Of a stretch of DNA of 64,000 nucleotides, positions 1 through 12,786 are shown piece by piece; positions within the stretch are counted from its first letter, which is position 1, and the number at the start of each line of letters is the position of its first letter. This stretch comes from Rhipicephalus microplus (lineage: Eukaryota; Arthropoda; Arachnida; Ixodida; Ixodidae). The notes below the pieces were generated by a model. The model did no database searches. It was given only the letters and a program-made list of their open reading frames with translations, and was not told the DNA's origin. The stretch covers positions 99,836,702 to 99,900,701 of the forward strand of contig NC_134701.1 in NCBI RefSeq assembly GCF_043290135.1. The letters run 5' to 3'. The translations under genes were made by a program, and so were the position numbers.

Positions 1-2488
1 GACAGGCCCAACCTCATAATCAAACAAGAGCTAGCTTACTTGTATCAAATCACAGAAAACTTTTTATGTATTTCTCCATAATATGTGTATGTATATAACA
101 GTAGTAGTAAATTTTTCATGCTTCAACTTACCATAGAGAAACATTACATCTGATGGGCTTAAAAACTTGCACACGTTATAGAACTGCGTGAATGATACAA
201 GAGGGTACCGGTGAAATTTAGTTCTGCAAGGTGAACTCACCGATGGCAGCATTTAGTAGCCGTCGGTGTCATGAGGAACCAAGTGTGCTCTACGGCCAAC
301 AGGCAAAGGGCATCTGCAGACTGGAAACTGACGATGACAGCAATGAAGGGCTGGCCAGGCGTGCACGTCCATTGATAAAGTGTAAGAACTGGCCATGACC
401 GGCTGTTTTCAAGGCTCTAGTGCCGTGCAAAATGATGGCCAGACGAACTCGGAAACCTGTAGTTAGGCGATATTGGCCTACAACTTCATCCAAAGCAAGG
501 CACCGGTGAAATCTTTGCTTTTTTGGGGGGGCTGGAGGGAAGCTTGGCGTTCACGGGCTCTCGCTGCCACATAGAACTCTCAATTTGTTACCGAAGAACA
601 GTCTAGGCACGCTTCCAAAGTAACACGATCCACAACAGAAAGTGGCATCTCGCAGTTTTGGTTGATCACATCACAGTGCTAGGTCTATGATTATCACAAA
701 AAGGAGAATTGACGACTTAACAAACAAAAGCGCCAAGCTGCCCCAGCACGACTTCGCTGGGCAAAACAGTTATCAACGCTGTCTTTCAATTTTCGGTCAC
801 ACGAGCACAGCTTGTTCACAAGTCTTCGAACGTCAACACAGCACCACTGTTCACAACGAACATCGTATCACTCCCGAACAGTACATTGCTCTCAAGTAAA
901 TAGAAGCGTACGGGCTAACTAGTGGCGAAGAAAGAACCGAGCGCGTAGTTCATACGTTTCCGTACGTACTTGGGGTCACTCAAGTAACGTGTCAAAACGC
1001 TGTCAATCCGAAATGTCGCACAGCACCAAACTGAGAGACTGGAAAGTCAAGCGAACAAACTGTTACCGGCACACAAACACACATTGCAGGCTTCTCGAGT
1101 GCTAGTTGCCGTCGATACATCGACGCCGATCCCCGCTTGATAACCACACCGACGCACAGGCTTCACTGCGCTTCACCGTACACCATTGCACTGCCACAGC
1201 TTTCCGCACTGCTTACACGCACCGAAAGAGCTGCTGTAATCACAACACATCCGGTCAAATGCTGAAGTAACTCGTGCGAGAAGCGTTTGCTGAAAGTCGC
1301 ACCGACCGATATGCTGTTTACGACGCCATGTTGCTTTCGATAACTGCGCAGCACATAAGATGATAAGAGAGCTCTTAGAAAGTGCTTGCACTATTTTCAC
1401 GGCGTGACAAAATTTTCTCTTTGGTAACGTCACGGAGTGAGCTGATGTAGAGGGTATTGCTTCACAACCAATCACAAGCTGTGCCTGTCGGCCAAGCCGT
1501 CGTCTGCTAGCGTTTGTCGCCTGCTTCGATCAGAGCATGCGACAGGGGATTCGCCTTCGCAACGCTATTATTCTCAGGTCAAGTGGTCGCTACGTCGCAC
1601 AAACTACATGTCAGTGGCTCGCTCTACCTTTGAATGATGTTCGTGCGCCAAGTTAAATGGCTGGTAATTGACGCAGGGATGAATTCAGCCAAGGTTTGCT
1701 CCAGAATCGTGAGGGTTTGCATATTTTCGGTGTCATACAAAGTTACTAGGGTCATTTCATTCCGATTGCTTGCCATAATATCACGGTCCATATCGGTGTC
1801 TGAACAGTGAAGGTGAAGATGCATGATTTGTTTGTAGTTCCATGCGTAATCACGCGCACCCCTAATACGCTTTGATTTACAAAGTACGCTTTGTTCCAGA
1901 TCGTCGCAAAGTGTATCGACAGCTGTATTTCAGAGATCGCAACCATTGGTCAGTTAGAGCCAATGAAAGTACACTAGAGCACAAACTTTAGAAACCACTC
2001 ACTGAAAACTTCCTCTCATTTTTATTTCCAATAGCGTGCAAAGAATGTGCTCCCATTAACCTCTTTGGTGGTAATTTCCACCAATGAGGCAAGGATCTCG
2101 AGTCGCACTTTTAATTGGATGAGATGGGGCGCAACACAACAACATAACAAATAAGGTTGATCCTATGCCATGTCGCGTTCGAATGCACCGACCATTCATG
2201 TATCACATTGGTTTTCATCCAACCACAAATCTTCACATGCGTAGTTTTATGCCATTGGCGCCCAATAAAATTCTTCAATTACTGCGACTTCGAACTTATT
2301 GGACGATGGTGGTTGTCAACACCATCCACTGCGTACAAGGGAAACAACACGCGAAGCTCAAAGCGCCGAAAGAAATAAAAACGCTCCAGCAGTCATCAGG
2401 CAGCCCTTAATGGGCGTGAATTAACTCAAAACCAGCCAGGGCACCAAAGTATACCGCTGCGGCAGCAGGTTCTAAGTAGCCACATTCT
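1..2488. other. Gene-less stretch, no supported feature
   Basis: No reading frame here resembles a known protein, and all open frames are under about 100 codons. Roughly 880-1620 looks denser in CpG than the surrounding AT-rich DNA and includes a CCAAT at 1468-1472. That could fit an upstream regulatory region, but no adjoining exon could be recognised. A short hairpin is listed separately. Confidence 0.4.
2060..2089. repeat. Short imperfect inverted repeat (hairpin)
   Basis: Two 12-base arms (2060-2071 and 2078-2089) pair at 11 of 12 positions around a 6-base AT-rich loop. No function is evident. It could be part of a degraded transposon end. Confidence 0.35.
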
Positions 2489-2518
2489 TCCTAAGAGTGG
2501 TCCGGACCACTCTTAGGA
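2489..2518. repeat. Perfect 30-bp palindrome
   Basis: The sequence is identical to its own reverse complement over 30 bases, centred on TCCGGA. Each half carries CTAAGAGTGG, which resembles the CACTCTTA terminus of the TIR transposon at 25129 and 32422. It may be two abutting transposon ends in head-to-head contact, which is inference. Confidence 0.6.
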
Positions 2519-2785
2519 TTTTCTCTCAGTCATGCTGTTTTTACGCACAATTTCGCTTCGTGAATCCACTTACGACCACTTTTCGGTGACGTAAGCAAAT
2601 ATAGCAACTACATCACCATCGCTGACATGTTCCCGGGCAGTCACAGCGCGCTTTATTTGCAGCGGCCGATGTGACAACTATGGCCTCTTACGACGTTTTT
2701 TCGTTTCGTGAATCGACTTACGCTACAAAATTTCTCTTGCGCAAAAATGTTTTCGTAAGTGAGTTTTGTGAATCCGGGCCCTGCA
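2519..2785. mobile_element. MITE-like remnant with repeated terminal motif
   Basis: A motif of the form CGTGAATC(C/G)ACTTACG occurs twice in direct orientation (about 2558-2573 and 2706-2721), and a related motif occurs inverted at about 2754-2775. Direct plus inverted subterminal copies are typical of small non-autonomous DNA transposons. There is no coding capacity, and the left boundary and target duplication could not be found. Confidence 0.35.
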
Positions 2786-5700
2786 TTGCATGTGTACGTA
2801 CAGGTAAGCTTCTTCAATTTATAACTACTGTCAACTGAACCAATCTTGTTACAAACACGTACCTAGGCAACCGTTTATTTCTAGTTTTTCTACATCGTTC
2901 GACAACAAGCTCTTTCTGAGGCAGTTGTGGCTTCAAGCCGCTAACCAATCCACCTTTCTTTCTTGAAGAAAAACAAGAACGCATACTCTTTTAAATACGT
3001 AAGAACTTTTGTGGCACGAGTACTCGATAACAGACCATCCGCTCACGCCTCTGTCACATAAAAAGAACTTTCACTTTAGAAAAAAAAGCCACAGGGTCCC
3101 TCATACACATTGCCTAAAATGACTCTTTGGCAAAAGCCTCAATCTTTTTTTTTTCTCGGTTAAAGTTCTCCTCCTCCCCTCAACCCGATTCAAAAGTTTT
3201 CTGCACCTAACTCCTATTCACCTTAAGAGTTGGGCATTTCTTTCGAAAATTGCGCACCACTCTGGAAGAAGTGCACCCCCTTCTCGTAAAAAAAGACAGA
3301 CACACTAGGCTTTGTCACCTTCTGTTCGTCTCAAAAATTACATCAATGAAGCCTAACCAACGCACTTAAATGCTAGACCTTCACTTTTCAAACGTTTAGT
3401 GTAACAACGTCCAACGGAAGTAACCAGCTGAAAAATCCTGATGATGTCAAAGTGTCAATTTTAGTTACATGCTTGCAGTTAGCAATAACGTGAAAGCTTG
3501 TCTCAGCAATGACATAGAATAAACATCGCCAAAGACACCACGTGAACGAGGAATGCGTGGGTAATCAATATTGGCAGAATTGAGCTTAAGTGGCCTTCGC
3601 GTGCATTGGCGAACTCAGCTCTCGGGGTACGCGCATGTAATCATCTTCGTGCACGCGACTGAACTAGGTCAAGCAGTAAAGGCTTCTTCCTTTCTTTTAA
3701 ATGTAAGAGTTTACTTGAATCCATAGCGCTTCATAGCTGATATGAAATTGTGAATCACCTATAATAAAGTTTCTTTAGCAAATAAAAGAAAACAAGCAAA
3801 AGAGAGGAAACTGTACTAAGCTTTAAAACATGTGAGGAACCGGGATGCTTACTTTCATTACGCGATGGTCGTCTGATTTTGTTGTTCTTTGTGAATTGTG
3901 TATAAAAAACGAGACGCTGCCCAGAATGGATATTTTCCTATCAATAAAAAGCGTATACCTCTAAATTTGGCGCTTTGTAGAAGTGGTGCCAGGCTTCAAT
4001 TAGAAGAAAAAAAGAAACCTCGGATTCTGTAAGAATTACGTGGAGCCAATTTTAAGGAATACCGAATGGTTAGGTTACTTCAGTGGTTTTACCTGCAGTG
4101 CAGTCAGCATTTGCACACTTCTAGCCGGTCATTCAGTTCATTCCCAACTTGTTGTTCTTATACTGCGTGAACACATTCTCCGTGAGGTGTTTAAAGACCC
4201 AGCAAGGAAAAGCGCGGGCTACGTGCTACCGAATTTTTTACTTGTGTGAGCACCAGAAAGCTAATGTAAGGGATGGATAAAACTGCGTCATCCTAGAGCC
4301 TTCAAGTAAGTACAAAGTACTAATGTTATCAATACCTGCGTAGTTTGTGAACGCGTACAGTGATATTTGCTGCGCGTCACTTCAACACTTCAGGCTTGGC
4401 ACGAAAGTGTTTTTCAGAGGCTGTTAAACTACAGAAGAATCTGGCAGCTCCCGCAAAGTGCATGAATCGACGTATTGCGAAGCAATCATCAAGCAGTAAC
4501 ATAGATCTATATCCTTGTCTCTGAGGCAAATCGAGTCATTCTTCTCATAGCATGTAGTTCATTATTGAATGCACGCTGGCGAAATTGTACATACTATGGT
4601 AACAAATTGTGCCGTGTGCATATACAGTAATTAACCTACTTTTTGTGCTCGTCATACTGTCTCGTCACTCAATACCAGTTTTGGTATGGAACAAGCGAGT
4701 GAGCGGCCCCAAACGCGTCATGAGCTGGGCGTGTAAGTGATGTAGTACATGACAAGCAAGTCGCGTCTTTAGCGCCTCTTAGTTAGGTTGCACCAAATAA
4801 AAATACAACAAGATCATCTTCATTACACTATCATTGGCATTTTCGGTGAAACATTGTTTATTTATTCATTTATTTACTTATATTCAGTACACCAAATCAC
4901 CGAGACTTTGTTGTACGTGGTTTACTAACAAAATAGATACAGGTATAACAATATAATATACATAACAGTGAAGATAAGACACTTTTAGTGATAAGTTAGG
5001 CGTTCAATACCTTATGGTGGAAACATTGTGAAACTCCTCCAGCATCTTGAAATAAAATGCTTGTAATTTTAAAGCTGAATATCCCAACTTCTGCGCAAAA
5101 ATCTTGAGCTCAGAGTGGCGTTATATTTTATGCAAAAGAATGACAGTTAACTGGCTTATGAAACTCTGTATACATGCCACACCTTCTGCACAAACATTCT
5201 GCTTCGTGTAAAAGAAGCCTGATTACATGGTCACGAGACCTGAGCCCTGATGCTTATCAGCGTTTATGCTAGCTCTGTGAAGCTTATTCAACGTAATACA
5301 AAAATCAGAAAGCCCGTTGTCATATGCTACCTCAGAGATAGAAGTCATTATTTTTTATTTCTATACGGAGAACTAATTCATAGCACAAAACAATATAACA
5401 AGAGGCTCGTACACTTCCATATTTGAAACCAAAGTTTCATGTTTTTGAGACAAAGAAAAATAATGCCAGATGGCGTATGCAAACTAGAAAAAATGATTTT
5501 GCCATTTCTGGCATCACTGCCATATTCATATTGAAAGATTTGTGAGTATCATTGGAAGTTAGAGTAACGCAACGGAAGCCAACAAAGCTGATTCTTGTGC
5601 TTGCAGGCGCCGAAGAAAAATCTGAAAACGATATTGCCGTTAGACGATTGCTCATTTCTATCACATTTATTCTGAAAGAAACCACAGGTTGATTCTCTTT

Positions 5701-8147
5701 TTTTATATCTCTTTTCCGAAACATCATGCTCCTATGATGAGACCGTCTGGTCAGACGAAAGAGACTGAACTGGCAATCAGCGCTTTCCTCCTTTCTGGCT
5801 CGTGTGCAATGGCGTGTAATGCATGGGCTGGTTCTTGGGATGAATTGCGTTCTGGAAGAGTGTTTGTATATTTTATATCGACCTGCAGACTTTCTTTTGT
5901 ATTACTACGATTTCGGAAAGCGATGGATCAACGAGAAAGCACTGTACTATTCTTGGTTGCTCGATCAACAACCCAAAAAAAAACTGCTATCTGATTAGGA
6001 ATGCAACAAACCAAACACGGAGCGTTAACGGTAGGTGACTCTTCAATCTACATCGTTTGTTCTACGTTACGAGTTATATATTGGTAAGTGCCGCAATGTA
6101 TCCATGATGGCAACGTGAAATGACAATTGGATATGGCGAAATTAGCTAACAAGCAAAAGCTGCCGCATTAGTCGGAACCAAACAGGCCCTTGCGACAAAA
6201 GGCATTTGAGGCCCTTCGTGATATGCGTTGTCACAGTGGTATGAGAAGATTCACTTAGCTGTGGACAGATCCAAATACACCAACAGTACTTTCGCTACTC
6301 ATGAATGAAAAATGGATGTAAAGGAGCTTTGAAAACAAGAACGAACGCAAGGGTTGAAATTTGGCAAAGTGATCACCTGGAGATAGACCAAGAATACCCA
6401 GTGAAACTTTTCTCAATGTATATTCAGGATTGCTTGGAACAACAGCGGTAGCAGACGTAACTTAGATGCTTTAAGTAGGAATAATTATATCGAATGAACA
6501 TGCCGTCATTTAATTTTTGAACCACAAAACAGCACAATTGCTGAGATTCAGAAAAATCGTGATTTGAAACCCAAAATTTTATACACGAACGATTTGAGGC
6601 TCGAATGCGCATAATAAATAGTTTTCTAACAGCCGAATATTCAAGCCGAGCTGTCAATGTTGTTGTTTGAGTACACTTGCTTGAAATATTTTGTTGTGTT
6701 TGATACCTAATACGTAAATATGTATAACCGGGAATTCCAGTTTGACTGCTAGTAATGTTCTGAATTTGCAATCGAGATTTCTTGCTTGGTTAAATTTGTC
6801 ATTCTTGTTTATTTTGCCTGACTCTCGAATCATCCTTGGGTGGGTTACGACCTTCAGTAGTGTGTAACGAAAAAAAAAACAAAATGAATAAATAATCAAA
6901 TTATTCGCCATCCGCTGCTCGGTTTTCTTACTTATCCAACGTAATTATGACTCCAAAGCAACGAACTAAAGGGAACGAGAACACGCATGAGACAGAAAGC
7001 CATAAAATGCCGTAGCTATAAGCGGAAGCGTACATAACGTCTCTGAGAAAGGAGAAAATATGAGTTGTGGCTTTACATTGCAGGTTTGCAATTTGCACCT
7101 ATGGTGTTCAGTGAATGGGTTTATTAAAACTGGGCTCTCTGGTGGCACACAAACCTTTTGAGTCTTACCGCTGAGGATATGCGAATCATATTGTGATTTT
7201 GTGTTCAGTAGCCGGAACGATTTTGATTGAACCTCCATGCTGCGTGTCTATTGAGGAGCGAAGGGGCAAGGCTCACAATGCGAAAAGGGGCTATAAAACC
7301 GCATCTGTTTATTTTGCGCCGTTGGTTTACTTTTTGTGAATTATTCGCAAAATGAAACAGCGACACATTCTGCATTCGCGTGTTCGCTATACTATTCACT
7401 ATGTAGATATTCTTCTTGGTGTAAGAGTAAAACAAGAGTAGCGTAAACAATACAAAAACATTGCCTCGCGGCTTTGTTGGGTTACTTGTGGAATTCAAAA
7501 TGATGTTGTGGCTATAACAACAAAATGAAAATTGTGCCACGCTAAGTATGGGAGGGTAGGCTGCTTTGACGCTTATGACACGCTGGTCAAGACACAAATG
7601 TCACAATCCCGTCACCCACTTTGTCCAACACTTCCCCGTAGTATGTGAAGAGTCACTAAACTAATTGTTGCGTGCTTCTTTGTACCAGTTTACCTCCGGA
7701 TCAACACACAATACAGGAAAACTTTATGGTAAGAGGAAATGAGTCGGTGTTGGTTGTTGTCATTACTTTCTCTCAAGTGTCTGCGAACCTCGCACGTTTT
7801 CTGTGCAATAGCTTATAATAGTGTTTAGAGTGAGCAACAGTTGAAAAAACTCGATCCTGTGCTTAGCGCTTCTGAGGCCTATTTGCTTGCTTTGGTTTAT
7901 TACGCGGTCCGAGGTCACGTAGAAACAGTGTAACGCAAAGAATTCACAATAGTTTTCTGCAAATATTTGCTTGATTTGAGTGGACACTCAGTTATGTCTG
8001 TCGAGGTGTTTCGTTTGTATTCACTATAACCAAAGTCAAGATCCCTGTGACGTTTGTCGAATTCACTACTCTAGGTGCACGGGTTGAAGTCCGAAGCGGT
8101 AGCTCGCACCACATGACCTAAACTGCCCCATCACACGACTGTTCTTC
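2786..8147. other. Long AT-rich stretch without recognisable genes
   Basis: Open frames reach 130 codons at most (7205-7597, minus) and none shows a recognisable domain or codon structure. A T-rich TTTATTTA-like patch lies near 4855-4885. Intronic or intergenic sequence of a large tick genome is the simplest reading. Confidence 0.4.
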
Positions 8148-8250
8148 ATGGCACCGAAACAGAAAAAGCGAAACTCTGAGAGCGTAACGCAGAACCTCAA
8201 CATTGAAGTTGGTCGGCTTCAAAACCATCTCGAACGAGTTAGCAAAATCG
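8148..8250 (+). CDS. Candidate first coding exon of unknown gene
   Basis: An ATG at 8148 opens a frame of about 34 codons that is lysine-rich at its N-terminus (MAPKQKKRNSES) and then shows heptad-like spacing of I, V, L, L and V, suggesting a short coiled coil. The frame runs into GTAAGA at 8251, a good match to a 5' splice donor. A second short frame at 8291-8524 contains a CxxC and later H and C residues, but no acceptor ties it to this exon. No protein family was recognised. This is a weak prediction resting on the start, the donor and the composition, and it could be chance. Confidence 0.25.
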
Positions 8251-9526
<1,276 letters not shown>

Positions 9527-9959
9527 TGCCATAAACATGTATGTGTTTTGCTTCCTCATCTTGTCAGCGTTCGTTTCCTGCACCCGAAGTGGCGCCACGC
9601 TACCATAAGAGACCGGGTCTGGCGTAACCCTGACGTCTCGGCAACCCACGTCAGAGGGGACGTGTCGGGTAGAGCCCGGTCAGCAACAACTGGTGATCAG
9701 CGCTGCGATTAGAAGTGACTACTAGTAAGCAGTGGTGAGATCTGCAACACTAGCTCCCACCACTACCGAACATATTACATATTTTATGGCTGATAACTTT
9801 TACCTCTCTACTGATCGCTCCATGAAAAAGACGCGCACCGAAGCAAGTTTTCAACTTTTCCAACTCAACAACTCAACAAAGGCCACATCTCACGCAACCA
9901 CGTTATCCATAGTGACCCACCAGCGAAACCTGTCAGAAAATTTTCCCCGTTCCTAGTTT

Positions 9960-10235
9960 CAAGGTTCCTGATAGACACACTTGAAACAGGTTATAAAGCA
10001 ATGAAAATGGCTAGTGGAGACCTCCTCGTTGAAGTCCGAGACAAGGAACAATATGAAGAACTATCTAGCTTAAAGACTCCATCACTGTATCAGCACATCG
10101 TTCGATGAACACTGTCCGAGAAGTTCTGTAGGAGGATGACCTAGTTGACTTGAAAGATGCCGATTTTCTTGACGACGGGAAAAAAAAGAGGATATAATCA
10201 ATCTCCAGAGAATGAAGATGGAGCGAGATTGCAAA
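9960..10235 (+). pseudogene. LINE ORF1 (nucleic-acid-binding) fragment
   Basis: Reading across at least one frameshift, the segment contains ASGDLLVEVRDKEQYE and, further on, EDDLVDLKDADFLDDG. Both match the arrangement of Jockey/I-type ORF1 proteins, whose RRM-like domain binds the LINE RNA. An in-frame stop and a run of purines near 10180 show that it is inactive. It is joined on the same strand to an ORF2 tail. Confidence 0.5.
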
Positions 10236-10457
10236 AATATTTCAACAAATATATATTCATACATTTGGATCCAGCATTTCCCCCTCTGTCTCTTCTGTAA
10301 TGAGAAGGTAACCATTAGTCATTTTTGTTTATCTTTTCGCCGGCTGACGTCATTGAGGAAAAGATTCGTACATAGTACCACAATTTCGAACTATGGGTGG
10401 GGAGATATCAGATTCAGGTGTTCTTTTGGTGTCTCTACTCTGGAACACAGTCGGTGA
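10212..10457 (+). pseudogene. LINE ORF2 C-terminal zinc-ribbon fragment
   Basis: The frame contains CLFCNEKVTISHF followed by FRRLTSLRKRF and ends with FGVSTLEHS. This is the CxxC...H...C tail and closing GASxLGHS-like motif found at the end of tick LINE ORF2 proteins. The equivalent segment recurs at 24960-25128 and on the minus strand at 10860-11080. Only the tail survives here. Confidence 0.55.
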
Positions 10458-10531
10458 TGATGATGTTGATGATGATGAATATGATGATGATGGTGGTTGT
10501 GGTGGTGGTGATGATGATGATGCCTTAAATA
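10455..10531. repeat. GAT/GGT trinucleotide repeat
   Basis: An imperfect run of GAT and GGT triplets. On the minus strand it translates to a histidine-rich stretch, which is a by-product of the repeat. It sits where a LINE 3' tail would be expected. Confidence 0.85.
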
Positions 10532-10857
10532 TGCCTTGTACTCATTCAGGGGGATCAGCCAAGAACTGATTACCTGAGCTAGGAATTTTCTATGTTGAAT
10601 ACTTATGAAAATGGTATGTACATAAAACGAAAAAAGTCCTATAAGTGCTTTCGTCCCGTTCAGGCAAGACAACATTGTCATTGTCTTGACTAACACTGAG
10701 TGTGCTTGAAAATGATTCAAGCTAAGAATAATCATAGTATCAAAAAGATGACTTTTTTATTGTTAAGCTGTTGCTGCACTAATGAGACAAAATTAGTCAG
10801 TTCGTGTCTCATTCATTTACTTTCGTAGATATGAGCACAAACAGCATCAAATACAGT

Positions 10858-11890
10858 CTAGTGGCCGAAGCCCAAGCTCGCAGCGACAAAGGTAAGTATA
10901 TTATCACTCGACAAATTCAGCCAGAGCTTAGAGAACGGGATATCAAGTAGTCTTTTCCTTAAAGTCTCTACTGGTGAAATAATAAAATGTATGTTTCTAT
11001 TGTTTTGGGTTCTAACCGAAAATTGCATGGAGAAGATATCAAGAGACCAGCCCTGTATGAATAAAAATTTAACAGGGGACACAACAACGTAATCTAGTTA
11101 ATGCGACTTCCAGTTGTCTCGCAGGGCACCACTGAATTTTCCACGCAAAGGTTAAGCGACTAATCTCTGCCCACGACGTAAATAATTCTAAGGCATCTGC
11201 CCGAAGCGAAAATTTCCGGTACCGTATCATAGTTACTGTGGCTACTCCAGGAAGGACCAAAAGTACTGGACAATTCAATGCCGCTCGTGCTAGAGAGTCA
11301 GCCATTTCGTTTATTTCTAATCCACAATGACCAGGTACCCATACTAGTTTTATTACCTTCAGCTGCGGGGAAACTAGCATTAGAACGTCGTTGCGTTTGT
11401 TGATTTTGATGACGCTGTAAGCGATGTAGAGACAGACAGGGAGTCGCTTATTAGGATGGCATTTTCAACAATCACTGGTAATTTTCGCAACGCTAGAATA
11501 ATTGCCAAGCGTTCTACTTCAAAAACGGGGGTGTAGTCCCGTAGTCTTACTGAAAAAGTGCAGACAAGCAAACGGGAGTATATTCCTACACCTGTTTTTT
11601 CTTCGCTCACTGAAGCATGTATGGCTATTATGTTTGTCGTTCCTACGTGTGCAAGATAATCTTGCAGTTGTCTGTTTGAGTCCTAGTTTGATCGTAATTT
11701 TGGCTTGGAAGAGAAAATATCATCGTATTCTATTTTAATATTGTGATTTATTACCTTCGCTGCAGGCATATCTCGAATTTTCACATTTATTTTATCCAGT
11801 CGCTTTTGCACAAAGATAATGTCAGGTGTTATAAACTTTGGCCAATGGGCAAGAAAAAAGGAATTTGGATCAATTATAAACAAAAAAGTC
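10858..11890 (-). pseudogene. LINE ORF2 fragment: RNase H and C-terminal tail
   Basis: On the minus strand, a frame from about 11890 to 11683 continues past a single TAG into 11610-11380. After a frameshift it continues as 11380-11069, and after another as 11082-10858. The RNase H signature is clear: DYTPVFEVERLAIILALRKL and ISDSLSV, then VWVPGHCGLEINEMADSLA with the WxPGHxGxxxNE(M)AD motif. The tail ends SLGFGH, as in other LINE copies of the window. RNase H placed after reverse transcriptase fits the I-type lineage. Endonuclease and most of the reverse transcriptase are absent. Confidence 0.65.
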
Positions 11891-11904
11891 ATTTTTAAAA
11901 AGAT

Positions 11905-12295
11905 AGCCAAAGAGATGTTTGCTTCTTTATTCAAGAATTTATCCATCAGTTCAAACGACTATCTAGTTTCATTCTTCGTCTTTCAAATATCTGATCAATC
12001 TTAATTTGTAACTAATTTTGCTGTATTAGTTAGTTCTAGATTATTTTAAAAACATAGTCACAGAGATGTTTGCTTCTTCATTGAGGAATTTATCAATCAT
12101 TCCAAACGGCTATCTTGCCTAATGCTTCGTCTTTCAAATGTCTGATCAATCTTAATTTGTAACTAATTTTGGTGTATTAGTTAGTCTAAGCTTATTTTAG
12201 TAGTCTACTAAAAAAATACATATAAAACTTATCTACTACTCGGCAAGTCCCCTGCATTGGATATGAGCCATCAGAGAAGGAGAAAAAGAACAGAA
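11905..12295 (+). pseudogene. LINE 3' end with tandemly duplicated ORF2 C-terminus
   Basis: Two copies of the last roughly 30 codons of a LINE ORF2 lie in tandem with a period near 151 bp (starting at 11911 and 12062). The first reads RDVCFFIQEFIHQFKRLSS and the second RDVCFFIEEFINHSKRLSC. The same ending, KDVFLAIEEFINQLKRMS, occurs at 32430-32490. The 3' end carries GGATATGAGCCATCAGAGAAGG and a purine-rich tail, matching the tail at 32610-32655. Confidence 0.6.
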
Positions 12296-12568
12296 GCAGG
12301 GATGCTGTGAAGGCGGAACGCTTCCAATCTGATTTCAATGAAACATGGCCCCGTATCGGCGCACATCACTGAAGAGGCCGTCGAAACATATAGTCTTTTG
12401 TCTGTAAACGCTGCGTGACATATAGACGCTATCTGGCATTAATGCCAAGAAACCAAAGTTTTCTAGAATGCACAGAAGAGGATAGATGGCAGCCCCAGTT
12501 CTTTTTAGCGAAGTATAGGAAACAACAGCTCTTCCTTTCATCGGCCTGTTGCTGAGATCTAAAGATAC
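12296..12568. other. Unassigned sequence flanking gypsy element A
   Basis: Sequence between the LINE tail and the 5' LTR of element A. It has no recognisable coding content. Together with 17720-17964 it formed one contiguous pre-insertion locus. Confidence 0.4.
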
Positions 12569-12698
12569 TGTGAGCGCGACAAGCGAATGACTCTTTATTC
12601 TCTTTGTAATCATCATCACCTGTAGATCTTCTTCATCTAGGAATATCATCACCGGCGTGATTGAGCTCGACCCTGGCCGAATAAACCGGTTCCTCACA
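12569..12698 (+). repeat. 5' LTR of element A
   Basis: 130 bp, TGTGAG...CTCACA, with an AATAAA polyadenylation signal near its end. It is followed two bases later by TGGTGGAC, in the position of a tRNA primer-binding site. The paired copy is at 17590-17719. Confidence 0.93.
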
Positions 12699-12786
12699 AG
12701 TGGTGGACTGTGCTTTTCGTTCCCTCAAGTCCTCTCGCCCGCTCTCACTGAAGCTCCGCTCGGGTCGTCGCATACAACCCCCTGCC

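Larger units (their letters stand above)
9540..10540 (+). mobile_element. Internally deleted I/Jockey-type LINE copy
   Basis: The stretch reads in order as a presumed 5' leader (about 9540-9800), ORF1 remnants (about 9960-10235) and then directly the zinc-ribbon C-terminus of ORF2 (10212-10457). Endonuclease, reverse transcriptase and RNase H are all missing. Order and strand agree, so this looks like one LINE that lost its middle, or two fragments joined. The end runs into a GAT/GGT simple repeat. Family assignment rests on the ORF1 RRM-like segment and the CxxC-H-C tail seen in tick LINEs. Confidence 0.55.

Noticed and set aside
10391..10735. Histidine-rich minus-strand protein
   Set aside because: By-product of the GAT/GGT repeat. 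The flanks show no domain.
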